Origin: Ferrovibrio sp041906005
Lineage (GTDB): Bacteria > Pseudomonadota > Alphaproteobacteria > Ferrovibrionales > Ferrovibrionaceae
Direction: 5' to 3'
Assembly: GCF_041906005.1 (NCBI RefSeq)
Contig: NZ_JAYRJY010000001.1
Coordinates: 3,224,001 to 3,288,000 of the forward strand
DNA: 64,000 nt
The notes beneath the pieces are model-generated. The model saw nothing but the letters and a program-made list of their open reading frames with translations. It had not been told where the DNA came from and ran no database searches. Positions 52,474 through 61,810 of the stretch are shown here, piece after piece; the stretch's first letter is position 1, and each line of letters starts with the position of its first letter. Position numbers and translations under genes: made by a program.

Positions 52474-54609
52474 TCAATTGAAAGTCGCGATCCGGAAGCG
52501 GACGCCGATGGTGGTTGTCGGTTGAATGTCCCGGTTCACGGTGAAGGTTCGTTCGGCAAACAGAATGATGTCGAAACACTCGTCAGTATAGCGCAGGCCG
52601 CCGAAGTTGAGCAAAGAACCGCCATTATCGCCCAAATCGCGGGTATGGCGAACCTCGGCAGCCCAGAATTTGGTGAGCTGGGCGCGCAAGGTACCGGAAA
52701 TTGCTTCGCGTTCGCCGGTGTCTTCCACGAAGTCGGTATCGGCCAATTTGGCATAAGATACCGAGAAATAATTGGTATTGGTTCCCAGCGTGGTACCGAT
52801 CTCGTGGCGCTGGACGGTCAACTGGCTGTTCTGGGCCAGGCGAACCCGGTCCACGATGCTGATGTAACGGCCCGGCGACACGGTCAGGCGGGCAACGTAA
52901 TCGGACAGGCTGTCGGACAGGCCAGAGCCGGCCGTGAAGGTATCATCGGATTTGGCGCGCAGTGACTGGCCGGCCAGCAATTCCGCATATCCGCCTGTAT
53001 TGCCATATATGGCGGTGCGGAAGCCGTAATTGAGTTTGGGGCCGCCATCCCATCGGTCATAACCGGGAAAACGATTGAGGCTGAACAGATTGGTTTCATC
53101 GAACTCGAAGCTGAGCGAGTCCTCATTCGGAATGGTGCTGGGATTGCCGCCATAAGGCGACACAACAGCCATGACGATCGGTTCAACCAACTGCCGCATA
53201 TACTGAGAATCGCGCACCAGCGGATAACGCCAATCGAGAGCCACGGCGGGAATGACGCGGCCGGTTACTTCGCTGCCATCACTTTTCGTGGTGCTGGCAA
53301 GCGATTCATTCACGCTGTTGGCCCAGTAGCCATCGGCGCGCAGCATGGCTGTTGCCGTGAAAACCTCGCCGCTGGGGGCGTAATACGGCTGGGCCCAGGA
53401 GACGGTGGATGACAGCCGTCTGGTGTCTGTCCCGGTGTTGCGCTGCAGAGACGCCATATTTGCATCGAAGGCCCAGCGGCCACCATAATCGCCAGGTTCG
53501 AATACGGCCGAATAATCCATGATCGGTGCCACGAATGGAACGCTTCCGTTCCGCACGTCCGAGCGCAGGTTCTGGAATGAAAATGCGTTCACAGACGCAA
53601 AATGGCGATTGTTGATCGCTTCGGCATAGACCCTGCTGGTCAGGGTGTTGCTGACGGGGCGGTTCTCAATGCTGTAACGGTTCAGGTAGGTATCATCCGA
53701 GGCGCGCAGGATGTTGGCGCCCATGGTAATGTCGTCATTGGCACGGAATGCCATGTTGGTGCGGAAATGCCCGCGCACATCACCGGTATCCTCTTCATCG
53801 GTGATGCTGCCATCGAACTCCATTTCACCAGTGGCCATGCGACGGCGGTATTCACCCGTCAGATGCCCACCCTGTTTGGTGGAATATTGCGGGGTGAGGG
53901 TCAGATCGCTTTGTTCGTCGATGGCATAATAGTATGGCAGCCGGACCCGATGCCCGAAGAAGTCGTTGTTGATGTAGCTGGGCGGCAGAATGCCGCTGCG
54001 GCGGTTGACCGTGGGGTCGGGGTGGCTGAAATACGGCGTGTAAAGTATCGGAATGCCGAACATCTCGAAGATAGCATCCCGGTAGATGATCTCCTGGGCC
54101 GCTTCATTATGTTCGACCCGCTCGCCCTTGAGCTGCCACAGCGGCGCGCGGCTGCGATCCTGTTCGCACAGGCTGCAGGTCGTATACACGGCTTTGCGCA
54201 GGATGGTGCGGTTGCCGTCCCGGCGTTCGGCCGATACCGCTGCGCCACGCGAATTGTCTGACAGCAGCATGGCCGCATCGCGGATGAAGCCATTCTTCAT
54301 GCCCGCGAATAACTCCATGTAGTCGGCGAACAGGACCGTGCCATTCGCTTCCATGAGCGTTACATTGCCGCTGGCGGTGACCTTGTCGTCCTTCTCGCTG
54401 TAACTGACATTATCGGCCAGCAGGGTACGGGCGCCCTGCACCAGTTCAACCTTTCCTTCGGCGGTAACGATGCCAAGGGACTGGTCGTATTTCAGGGTGT
54501 CGGCGGTCACCAGAACGGGCGGATCACTCTGCGCGCGAGCAGACGCTGCCGCGGCGAGCAGCAACCCGATCAGAATGGCATAGGATAGGCGGCCATGCTT
54601 CGCGGTCAT
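52474..54609 (-). CDS. lptD: LPS-assembly protein LptD
   Basis: A 711-residue outer-membrane protein that inserts LPS into the outer leaflet. Signal peptide about residues 1-26, then the OstA/LptA-like domain (LVTADTLKYDQSLGIVTAEGKVELVQG) and the beta-barrel (many alternating strands), with the family motif YTPYFSHPDPTVNRRSGILPPSY. Cys pair in YTTCSLCEQD is present. The start at 54609 has GGAGG and overlaps the lptG stop (ATGA). It is an expected client of SurA and BAM. Confidence 0.95.
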   Translation of the reverse strand: MTAKHGRLSYAILIGLLLAAAASARAQSDPPVLVTADTLKYDQSLGIVTAEGKVELVQGARTLLADNVSYSEKDDKVTASGNVTLMEANGTVLFADYMELFAGMKNGFIRDAAMLLSDNSRGAAVSAERRDGNRTILRKAVYTTCSLCEQDRSRAPLWQLKGERVEHNEAAQEIIYRDAIFEMFGIPILYTPYFSHPDPTVNRRSGILPPSYINNDFFGHRVRLPYYYAIDEQSDLTLTPQYSTKQGGHLTGEYRRRMATGEMEFDGSITDEEDTGDVRGHFRTNMAFRANDDITMGANILRASDDTYLNRYSIENRPVSNTLTSRVYAEAINNRHFASVNAFSFQNLRSDVRNGSVPFVAPIMDYSAVFEPGDYGGRWAFDANMASLQRNTGTDTRRLSSTVSWAQPYYAPSGEVFTATAMLRADGYWANSVNESLASTTKSDGSEVTGRVIPAVALDWRYPLVRDSQYMRQLVEPIVMAVVSPYGGNPSTIPNEDSLSFEFDETNLFSLNRFPGYDRWDGGPKLNYGFRTAIYGNTGGYAELLAGQSLRAKSDDTFTAGSGLSDSLSDYVARLTVSPGRYISIVDRVRLAQNSQLTVQRHEIGTTLGTNTNYFSVSYAKLADTDFVEDTGEREAISGTLRAQLTKFWAAEVRHTRDLGDNGGSLLNFGGLRYTDECFDIILFAERTFTVNRDIQPTTTIGVRFRIATFN

Positions 54610-55700
54610 CCATCCTCCAGATGGAAAAGCAGGGAAATGCCAAGCATGACGAAAACGGCAGTTGGCGCCCAGGCGGCAAGCAGAACAGGCAGAGTGCCAT
54701 TCAGGCCGAAGGGCTGCATCAGTTCCACGCTCAAATAGAGCAGGAAGCCTGCGCCAACGCCGCCGGCCAGCATGATGCCGATGCCGCCGCGCCGAGTCAG
54801 GCGCAGGCTGAAGCTGGCAGCAATCAGCAGCATCGCGCAAAGCAGAATCGGCGAGGCGAGCAGGCTGTAGTAATACAGGCGATGCTTCACGGCCGAGAAG
54901 CCTGCGTTTTCCAGAGTCGTGATAAAGCCCGGCAATTCCCAGAACGAAACCGTATTGGGCGAGGCAAAGCTTTCCTGGATGCGATCGAATGTCAGTGTGG
55001 TGGGAACCCGAAGCTGCGCATGGCGTTCTGCCGGTTTATCCGGATAGCTGATGATCGCATTTTCCAGCAGCCAGGTGCCATCCTGCAGAAGGGCGGCGGA
55101 TGCGTCGATCCGTTTTACAAAAACATCCTTGCCTTCGTAATAGAACAGGATCGCATCGCGTAATTCGATGCCTTGCTGAGCAACACGCAGGGCATGCACC
55201 ACGATCTGGCCCGAGGCATCCGCTTCGCGCAGCCACAACCCACCCGAAGATACGGCCAGCATGCTGCTGCGGCCACGCATGACCTTGGCTTCAATCGCCT
55301 CGTAGCGGGCCAGCATGGCGGCGCTGAGGGGATTGTAGACTGTGACCAGAAATGCGCCGAGCAACAGCGCCAAGGTGACGCCGGGGAGCAGGAACTGCCA
55401 AACCGATATACCGGCAGCGCGGCTGACGGTGAGTTCTTGCGAACGGGTCAGGCGGCTGAGCGCCAGCATGCTGCCGAACAGCACCGCAAAGGGAAACAGC
55501 TTGGTCATCAGCGTCGGCAGCTTGAGCAGCGACAATTGCAGGACCAGATCGAGCGAGGCATCGGCCCTGCCACTCGCACGGCGCAGCAATTCGACGGTAT
55601 CGAAACTGTAAGCCAGCACAGCGAGCACAACCAGCACGGTTAATATCCCGAACAGGAATTGCCGGCCGAAATAGAGCGAAAGAGTGAGAGAAGACCGCAT
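54606..55700 (-). CDS. lptG: LPS export permease LptG
   Basis: A 364-residue inner-membrane permease with about six helices and a large periplasmic domain, pairing with LptF in the LptB2FG exporter. The N-terminus LYFGRQFLFGILTVLVVLAVLAYSFDTVELLRRA and FPFAVLFGSMLALSRLTRSQELTVSRAAGIS (coupling helix) are typical. The start at 55700 overlaps the lptF stop by one base (TGATG). Confidence 0.93.
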   Translation of the reverse strand: MRSSLTLSLYFGRQFLFGILTVLVVLAVLAYSFDTVELLRRASGRADASLDLVLQLSLLKLPTLMTKLFPFAVLFGSMLALSRLTRSQELTVSRAAGISVWQFLLPGVTLALLLGAFLVTVYNPLSAAMLARYEAIEAKVMRGRSSMLAVSSGGLWLREADASGQIVVHALRVAQQGIELRDAILFYYEGKDVFVKRIDASAALLQDGTWLLENAIISYPDKPAERHAQLRVPTTLTFDRIQESFASPNTVSFWELPGFITTLENAGFSAVKHRLYYYSLLASPILLCAMLLIAASFSLRLTRRGGIGIMLAGGVGAGFLLYLSVELMQPFGLNGTLPVLLAAWAPTAVFVMLGISLLFHLEDG

Positions 55701-56806
55701 CAGGCCGTTCGCAATCTGGGCTGCGTGGCCGGTTCTCGCAGCATCAGTATCGCGCCGATGAGGAAAACGAGCGGGGTGGCATAGAGCAACGGAATGAGAA
55801 TGATCGATTTGGTTGCCAGGTGAGCAACACCGAGGCTGAGAATTTGCAGTGCAATCGCTACGACGCCGCCCGCGATCAATCTCTGGCCCTGGCCGCGCCG
55901 GTTGAATTCGCCTCCGATCACGCTGGCAATCGCGATCAGGATCAGCGCGGGCGCATAAAGCGGGGTGACCAGCCGGCGATGTCCCTCGACGATCAGCTTG
56001 TTATAGTTGTTGACGTCATCTGCATCCTGCAGATTCGGCCAGAACAATTCGTGCAGGAAGCGTTCCGATGGTTCGCGCCAGGCTTGCCCTTCTTTTTGGG
56101 AATAGCTGTTCAGGTCCAGGCTGTAATTATCGAAATACAGCAGGGAAAGAGATTTACGCTCCGGGTCGATCTGCTGGCGGTTGCCGTTCACCATGTAGAG
56201 GCGCGGCCCTTGCGGGGTGCGGAGCAGGGTTGCCTTTTCAGCCATCATGGTGATCGGCTGCGCGCCATTGCGGATATCGTGCACCAGCACACCAAGCATG
56301 TCGCCGTTACTGTCGCGTTCGCGGATATAGACGGTCAGTTTGTCGTTTGGCGTATTGAACACGCCTTCCAGCAGAACCATGCCGGCAAGGTCATTGCGGA
56401 ATTCATACTGCGTGGCGCGCAGGGTGCGGGAGCCCAGCGGCATCAGGTAGAGGGTGATCGCATACATGATCGCCATGATGGCGAGGGCGATGAATACCGC
56501 AGGGCGGGCCAGGGCGAGCCGGCTGAATCCGGTGGAGGACAGCACCACGACTTCGGAATCGCTGGCCAGCCGGTGGAAGGCGTAGAGCGTGGCGCAGAAG
56601 GCCGCGATCGGCAGGATGATGGCGATGATGCTGGGCAGCACCAACAGGGTCAGATAGAGGAAATCCAGGAAGGCCAGGTTGTTGTTGACGATCCGGTCGA
56701 TGAAGCGAAGCGCCTGGGTCAGCCAGATCACCCCGGTCAGGGTGAGGGTGGCAAACGCCAATGGCCAGGCAATCTGGCGCATGATGTAAAAGGTGACCCC
56801 GCGCAT
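55700..56806 (-). CDS. lptF: LPS export permease LptF
   Basis: A 368-residue partner permease of LptG, with the same fold: YIMRQIAWPLAFATLTLTGVIWLTQALRFID at the N-terminus and ASDSEVVVLSSTGFSRLALARP as the coupling region, plus helices at the C-terminus. The start at 56806 (MRGVTFYIM) was chosen for its conserved opening; the frame is open upstream to 56926 but that part is not LptF-like. First gene of the lptFGD-surA-pdxA-rsmA operon, divergent from pepA. Confidence 0.93.
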   Translation of the reverse strand: MRGVTFYIMRQIAWPLAFATLTLTGVIWLTQALRFIDRIVNNNLAFLDFLYLTLLVLPSIIAIILPIAAFCATLYAFHRLASDSEVVVLSSTGFSRLALARPAVFIALAIMAIMYAITLYLMPLGSRTLRATQYEFRNDLAGMVLLEGVFNTPNDKLTVYIRERDSNGDMLGVLVHDIRNGAQPITMMAEKATLLRTPQGPRLYMVNGNRQQIDPERKSLSLLYFDNYSLDLNSYSQKEGQAWREPSERFLHELFWPNLQDADDVNNYNKLIVEGHRRLVTPLYAPALILIAIASVIGGEFNRRGQGQRLIAGGVVAIALQILSLGVAHLATKSIILIPLLYATPLVFLIGAILMLREPATQPRLRTA

Positions 56807-56909
56807 GGCCGGCAGTATACCGATTCCGCCCCCGGTCGCCACCACCGCGAAACGAAAAGAAGGACTTGGTCCATAACGAAGAATCGGCGATTCGGCGGGG
56901 CGGCGCCAA

Positions 56910-56939
56910 TTGATCCGCCGCGGCACCGGCCGCTATAGT
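56910..56939 (+). promoter_or_regulatory. Candidate pepA promoter
   Basis: TTGATC at 56910-56915, an 18-base spacer and TATAGT at 56934-56939, 41 bases before the pepA start codon. Confidence 0.5.
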
Positions 56940-56980
56940 GCCGGGTCGGTTTACCTGCCTTTCAGACGGATCGGAGCGCC

Positions 56981-58483
56981 ATGAAAATCGAGATTGTCGA
57001 AGCCAAATCCCCCAAGCGCGGCAGCCTGGTCATCGTCGTGGGCGAGGGCGGGCATCTGGGCAGTTTCGGTCTGGCCGCCGACAAGCAGCTGGGTGGTGCG
57101 CTCACCCGGGCCATGAAGGCCGCGCCGCGGTTTTCCGGCGCCAAGGGCCAGTGGCTGGAGGTGGTGTCTCCCGGTGGCGGCCTGTCGCGGGTGCTGCTGG
57201 CCGGCCTGGGCAAGGCCCCGGACGTCAAGGCCGCCGCCTATGAGGCCATCGGCGGCGAGGCCGTGCGCCGGCTGGCCGCGACGGGTGAAACCGATCTGGC
57301 GATAGCCGCCGAAGTGCTGAAGGCCACCGTCCTGCCGGCCGCCGAAGCGGCGGCGCGGGCGGCCCTGGGCGCCCGGCTGGGCGGCTACCGTTTCGACAAA
57401 TACCGCACCAGGATGAAGGATCGGGAGAAGCCCTCCCTCAAGGTTGTATCGGTGCTCAGCACCGCCGTCCCGGCCGCCAAGAAACTCTATCTGCCGCTCG
57501 ACAAACTGGCCGATGGCGTGACGCTGACCCGCAATCTGGTTACCGAACCGGCCAATGTGATCTATCCGGCCAGCCTGGCCGCCGAATGCCGCAAGCTGGC
57601 CCGCCTGGGCGTCAAGGTCGAGGTGCTGGGCGAGCGTGAGATGAAGAAGTTGGGCATGGGTGCGCTGCTGGGCGTGGGGCAGGGTTCGGACCGCGAATCG
57701 CAGCTGGTCGTCATGCAGTGGAATGGCGGCAAGAAGGGCGCCAAGCCGGTCTCTTTCGTGGGCAAGGGCGTGTGTTTCGACACCGGCGGTATTTCGCTGA
57801 AGCCGGCCCTGGGCATGGAAGAGATGAAATGGGACATGGGCGGCGCCGGCGCGGTGATCGGCGCCATGGCCGCCATCGCCGGACGCAAGGCGAAGGCCAA
57901 CGTCGTCGGCGTGGTGGCGCTGGTGGAAAACATGCCCTCGGGCAAGGCCCAGCGGCCGGGCGACATTGTCACGTCCATGTCGGGGCAGACGATCGAGGTG
58001 CAGAATACCGACGCGGAAGGCCGCCTGATCCTGTGCGATGCCATGTGGTACACCCAGCAGCGCTTCAAGCCGCAGCTGATGGTCGATCTCGCCACACTGA
58101 CCGGCGCGATCATCATCTCGCTCGGCCATGAGCATGCCGGCCTGTTCTCGAACAACGACAGACTTTCCGAGCAGCTCACCGCTGCCGGTAAGGCCGAGGA
58201 CGAGCTGGTCTGGCGCCTGCCGCTGATGGAGGCCTACGACGAGGGTCTGAAATCGCCCATCGCCGACATGCAGAACATCGCGGGGCCCGGCTTCGGCGCC
58301 GGTTCGATCGTCGCTGCGCAGTTCCTGCAGCGCTTCGTGGTCGACAAGACCCCCTGGGCGCATCTCGACATCGCCGGCACCGCCTGGAGCAAGAAGGACA
58401 AGCCGACCGTGCCCAAGGGCGCCACCGGCTTTGGCGTGCGCGTGCTGAACCGCCTGGTGGCGGATTACTACGAAGACAAGTAA
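56981..58483 (+). CDS. pepA: Leucyl aminopeptidase PepA
   Basis: A 500-residue M17 metallopeptidase that removes N-terminal residues from peptides. The signature NTDAEGRLIL lies near residues 342-351; other metal ligands are in FVGKGVCFDTGGISLKPA and MKWDMGGAGAV. The N-terminal Macro-like domain is present. It is followed 10 bases later by holC, a conserved pairing. Confidence 0.97.
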   Translation: MKIEIVEAKSPKRGSLVIVVGEGGHLGSFGLAADKQLGGALTRAMKAAPRFSGAKGQWLEVVSPGGGLSRVLLAGLGKAPDVKAAAYEAIGGEAVRRLAATGETDLAIAAEVLKATVLPAAEAAARAALGARLGGYRFDKYRTRMKDREKPSLKVVSVLSTAVPAAKKLYLPLDKLADGVTLTRNLVTEPANVIYPASLAAECRKLARLGVKVEVLGEREMKKLGMGALLGVGQGSDRESQLVVMQWNGGKKGAKPVSFVGKGVCFDTGGISLKPALGMEEMKWDMGGAGAVIGAMAAIAGRKAKANVVGVVALVENMPSGKAQRPGDIVTSMSGQTIEVQNTDAEGRLILCDAMWYTQQRFKPQLMVDLATLTGAIIISLGHEHAGLFSNNDRLSEQLTAAGKAEDELVWRLPLMEAYDEGLKSPIADMQNIAGPGFGAGSIVAAQFLQRFVVDKTPWAHLDIAGTAWSKKDKPTVPKGATGFGVRVLNRLVADYYEDK

Positions 58484-58493
58484 TCCAAGCCAG

Positions 58494-58949
58494 ATGGCCG
58501 AGCTGCTATTCTACCATCTGACCCGGCGGCGCCTCGAACAGGTGCTGCCGGAGCTGCTGGAGAAAACGCTGCAGCGCGGCTGGAAAGCCGTGGTGAAGGG
58601 CGGCTCGGAGGAGCGCATCCAGCAGCTCAACGGCGACCTGTGGACCTATGGCCGGGCCAGCTTCCTGCCCCATGGCGTGAAGGCCGACGGCTTTGCCGAC
58701 AAGCAGCCGGTCTATCTGACCACCGAGGACGAGCGCCCCAACAACGCCGACGTGCTGTTCCTGGTCGACGGCGCCGATGCCGAAAACGTCTCGGCCTATA
58801 CCCGCGTCTGCGACCTGTTCGACGGCAACGACGAGGATGCCGTGCAGGCCGCGCGACAGCGCTGGAAACGCGCGAAAGACGCCGGCCACACGCTGGCCTA
58901 CTGGCAGCAGAGCGAGACCGGCGGCTGGGTCAAGAAGGCCGAGGGCTAG
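58494..58949 (+). CDS. holC: DNA polymerase III chi subunit HolC
   Basis: A 151-residue protein of the HolC family: ELLFYHLTRRRLEQVLPELLEKTLQRGWKAVV at the N-terminus, LWTYGRASFLPHGV, then FLVDGADAENVSAYTRVCDLFDGNDEDAVQAARQRWKRAK. Chi links the clamp loader to single-stranded binding protein. It is the second gene of the pepA-holC unit and is followed by palindromic repeats rather than a terminator. Confidence 0.93.
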   Translation: MAELLFYHLTRRRLEQVLPELLEKTLQRGWKAVVKGGSEERIQQLNGDLWTYGRASFLPHGVKADGFADKQPVYLTTEDERPNNADVLFLVDGADAENVSAYTRVCDLFDGNDEDAVQAARQRWKRAKDAGHTLAYWQQSETGGWVKKAEG

Positions 58950-58959
58950 GCAGGAAAGA

Positions 58960-59104
58960 CGTGGATCCTCGGGTCATGCCCGAGGATGACGTTCATTATT
59001 ATCAACTCTCACTACCACATTCGTCATGCTCGGGCTTGGCCCGAGCATCCACGAGTTTCTTTTAAAACAACGCGTGGATGCCACGGCCAAGCCGTGGCAT
59101 GACG
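58960..59104. repeat. Three REP-like palindromes after holC
   Basis: Elements at 58960-58991, 59022-59053 and 59073-59104, each about 32 bp, of the form CGTGGATGC...GCATGACG or its reverse. Stems are CCTCGGG, TGCTCGGGC and TGCCACGGC. Orientation alternates. They fill the gap between the convergent holC and ABC-F genes and may serve as a transcription or mRNA stability barrier. Confidence 0.85.
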
Positions 59105-59114
59105 GATAAAAACG

Positions 59115-61037
59115 TTACGCCGCCTCGCCCTGCGCTTCTTCCAGTTTGGCCTGCGCCTCGAGCCAGGCCTCTTCCGCCGCTTCCAGCTTCTTCACCACCT
59201 CGCCATGCTGCTTCTGCAGCTCGGTCTGCTTGGCCGGCGGCATCTTGGTGTAGGTGTCGGGGTCGGCCAGCGTGGCGTCCAGCCGCATCTTTTCGGCGTT
59301 GAGCTTGGCCATCGCCTTTTCCGCGTTCTGCACGGCGATGCGTAAGGGTGCCAAAGCCTGGCGCGCTGCCGCCGCGGCCTTGCGGTCGGCCTTGCGGTCA
59401 GCGGCGCTGTCTTCCGCCTTGCCGCCGCCTTTCAGCTTCACGGTGGCGGCCGCCCGGCGCTTGTCGGCTAGGTATTTGGCGTAATCGTCGAGGTCGCCGT
59501 CGAAATCCTTCACGCCGCCATCGGCCACCAGCCAGAAGCGGTCGGCGCAGGCCTCGGCCATGTGGCGATCATGGCTAACGAGAATGACGGCGCCCTTGTA
59601 TTCGTTCACGGCCTGCACGAGGGCATCGCGCGTATCCATGTCGAGATGGTTGGTCGGCTCGTCGAGGATCAAGAGATGCGGCGCGTGATGCGTGACCATG
59701 GCAAACAGCAGCCGCGCGCGTTCGCCGCCCGAGAGTTTGCCCGCCACCGTCTGTGCCTTTTCGCGCGTCAGGCCGAAGCTGCCCAACCGGGTGCGCAGCT
59801 GCTCGATGGTGGCGGTCTTCATCAGGTCCTGCAGATGCTCGACCGGCGTGCGGTTCTCGTCCAGCACGTCGTCCTGGTCCTGGGCGAAATAGCCGATGCG
59901 CAGCTTGCCCGAGCGCTGCAGCTTGCCAGCCTGTGGCTTGAGCGTGCCGGCCAGGATTTTCGCCAGCGTGGACTTGCCGTTGCCGTTGGCCCCCAGCATG
60001 GCGATGCGGTCTTCCATGTCGATGCGCAGGTCGATGTTGCGCAAAACCGGCTTGTCGGGCGTGTAGCCGGCGGTGAGGTGATCCAGCACGATCAGCGGCG
60101 GCGGCAGTTCTTCCGGGTCGGGCAGACGGAAGATCACAGACGGGTCTTCCACGGCGGCCGCAATCGGCTGCATCTTGGCCAGCATCTTCAGGCGGCTCTG
60201 GGCCTGGCGCGCCTTGGAGGCGGAGGCGCGGAAACGCGCGACGAATTCCTCCATATGTTTGCGCTGCTCGGCCTGGCGCTGGGCGAAGGCCGTCTGCTGT
60301 TCCATGCGCAGGCGGCGTTCGGTCTCAAACGTGTCGTAATTGCCGCGATAGAGCACCAGCTTGGTGTTGTCGATATGCAGGATATGCTCGATGGCGGAAT
60401 TGAGGAAATGCCGGTCGTGGCTGATCAGCAGGAACGTGCGCGGATAGGTCTTCAGGTAACCTTCCAGCCACAGCGAGGCTTCGAGATCGAGATGGTTGGT
60501 CGGCTCGTCGAGCAGCAGCAGATCGGGCTCGGCAAACAAGCAGCCGGCCAAGGCCACGCGCATGCGCCAGCCGCCCGAGAAGGAACTGAGCGGCCGGTTC
60601 TGCATCGCCTCGTCGAAGCCAAGGCCCGCCAGGATCACGGCGGCGCGGGCCGGCGCGCTATGGGCGTCGATCTCGGCCAGGCGCATGTGGACGGCGGCGA
60701 TGCGCTCGGCATCCTCCATGCTGGAGGAGTCTTCCAGCGCCTCGGCCTCGATCAGCAGGGCCTCGCGCTCGGTATCGGCGGCCAGCACATACTGGATCGG
60801 CGTCTGCTCGCCGTCGGGCGGTTCCTGCGGCAGCTTGGCGATCTTGCAGTCGTTGGGCAGCTCGACGCCGCCGGTTTCGGTCTGCAGCTCGCCGCAGATG
60901 ATCTTGAACAGCGTCGATTTGCCGGTGCCGTTGCGGCCGACCAGGCCCACCTTGTGCCCGGCCGGGATGGTGGCTGACACATGGTCGAGCAGCACACGGC
61001 CGGCAATCCGGTAGGTCAGGTCGCGAAAAGAAAGCAT
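59115..61037 (-). CDS. ABC-F family ATPase (Uup/YheS-like)
   Basis: A 640-residue soluble protein with two ATP-binding cassettes and no membrane domain. First: Walker A GRNGTGKST, signature SSFSGGWRMRVALA, DEPTNHLDLEASLWLE. Second: GANGNGKSTLAK, KLSGGERARLLF, DEPTNHLDMDTRD. A charged interdomain linker (residues about 245-300) and a C-terminal Lys/Glu/Ala-rich coiled coil (ADRKADRKAAAAARQALAPL...) are typical of ABC-F translation factors that act on stalled ribosomes. Subfamily is uncertain. Start at 61037 (MLSFRDLTY). Confidence 0.93.
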   Translation of the reverse strand: MLSFRDLTYRIAGRVLLDHVSATIPAGHKVGLVGRNGTGKSTLFKIICGELQTETGGVELPNDCKIAKLPQEPPDGEQTPIQYVLAADTEREALLIEAEALEDSSSMEDAERIAAVHMRLAEIDAHSAPARAAVILAGLGFDEAMQNRPLSSFSGGWRMRVALAGCLFAEPDLLLLDEPTNHLDLEASLWLEGYLKTYPRTFLLISHDRHFLNSAIEHILHIDNTKLVLYRGNYDTFETERRLRMEQQTAFAQRQAEQRKHMEEFVARFRASASKARQAQSRLKMLAKMQPIAAAVEDPSVIFRLPDPEELPPPLIVLDHLTAGYTPDKPVLRNIDLRIDMEDRIAMLGANGNGKSTLAKILAGTLKPQAGKLQRSGKLRIGYFAQDQDDVLDENRTPVEHLQDLMKTATIEQLRTRLGSFGLTREKAQTVAGKLSGGERARLLFAMVTHHAPHLLILDEPTNHLDMDTRDALVQAVNEYKGAVILVSHDRHMAEACADRFWLVADGGVKDFDGDLDDYAKYLADKRRAAATVKLKGGGKAEDSAADRKADRKAAAAARQALAPLRIAVQNAEKAMAKLNAEKMRLDATLADPDTYTKMPPAKQTELQKQHGEVVKKLEAAEEAWLEAQAKLEEAQGEAA

Positions 61038-61099
61038 TTCTAATGACTTACTGTGCGGGCCGGGGCAGGGTGGCCGAGGGTTTGCGGGCATCGGGACAG

Positions 61100-61128
61100 T
61101 TGCGGGGCCCGGGCGGAGCCTCTATATA
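61100..61128 (+). promoter_or_regulatory. Candidate ndk promoter
   Basis: TTGCGG at 61100-61105, 17-base spacer and TATATA at 61123-61128, 42 bases before the ndk start codon. Confidence 0.45.
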
Positions 61129-61170
61129 CCCGCCACCGAATTTTAGCCAAGACCCAAAGGATCTTTGACC

Positions 61171-61593
61171 ATGGCGCTCGAACGCACCTTTTCGATCATC
61201 AAGCCGGACGCGACCCGCCGCAACCTGACCGGCGCGATCAATGCCAAGATTGAGGCCGCCGGCCTGCGCATCGTGGCGCAGAAGCGCATCTGGATGAGCC
61301 AGAAGCAGGCCGAGACCTTCTACGGCGTGCATGCCGCGCGCCCCTTCTTCAAGGACCTGGTCAGCTTCATGATCTCGGGCCCCGTTGTCGTGCAGGTGCT
61401 GGAAGGCGAGAACGCCATCGCCAAGTACCGCGACGTGATGGGCGCCACCAACCCGGCCAATGCGGCACCGGGCACCATCCGTAAGGAATTCGCCGAGAGC
61501 ATCGAAGCCAACTCGGTGCATGGCTCGGACGCGCCGGAAACGGCCGCCGTGGAAATCGCCTACTTCTTCTCGGGCACCGAAATCGTCGGCTGA
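61171..61593 (+). CDS. ndk: Nucleoside diphosphate kinase
   Basis: A 140-residue enzyme transferring phosphate from ATP to NDPs. The active-site His117 lies in NSVHGSDAPETA; FSIIKPDATRRN and VLEGENAIAKYRDVMGATNPANA are also typical. The ATG at 61171 (MALERTFSI) has AAGG 10 bases upstream. A terminator follows. Confidence 0.97.
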   Translation: MALERTFSIIKPDATRRNLTGAINAKIEAAGLRIVAQKRIWMSQKQAETFYGVHAARPFFKDLVSFMISGPVVVQVLEGENAIAKYRDVMGATNPANAAPGTIRKEFAESIEANSVHGSDAPETAAVEIAYFFSGTEIVG

Positions 61594-61624
61594 CATAAAC
61601 ATTTCAGTCTCCGGACTGAGCGAG

Positions 61625-61655
61625 GGCCCGGCCGCAATGCCGGGCCTTTTGTTTT
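61625..61655 (+). terminator. Rho-independent terminator after ndk
   Basis: An 8-bp stem GGCCCGGC/GCCGGGCC with a six-base loop, followed by TTTTGTTTT, 31 bases after the ndk stop. Confidence 0.85.
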
Positions 61656-61670
61656 GCGGCCCATATCAAT

Positions 61671-61802
61671 CGTCATGCCCGTGAAAGCGGGCCTTCAAAA
61701 AACGCGTGGATGCCCGGAACAAGTCCGGGCATGACGGGGAGGGATAACCCCAAGTATCGTCATGGCCGGGCCCAGGAAACGTTTCTTGGTCGGCCATCCA
61801 CG
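61671..61802. repeat. REP-like palindromes
   Basis: A degenerate element at 61671-61696, a near-perfect one at 61705-61736 (stem TGCCCGGA.../...TCCGGGCA, CGTGG and GACG borders), and a longer one at 61758-61802 (CGTCATGGCCG...CGGCCATCCACG). Same family as the copies at 14.5, 59.0 and 63.4 kb. Confidence 0.8.
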
Positions 61803-61810
61803 TCCTAATC

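Noticed and set aside
59562..60977. 471-codon plus-strand open frame
   Set aside because: Antisense to the ABC-F gene with intact Walker and signature motifs. No domain in the plus-strand translation.
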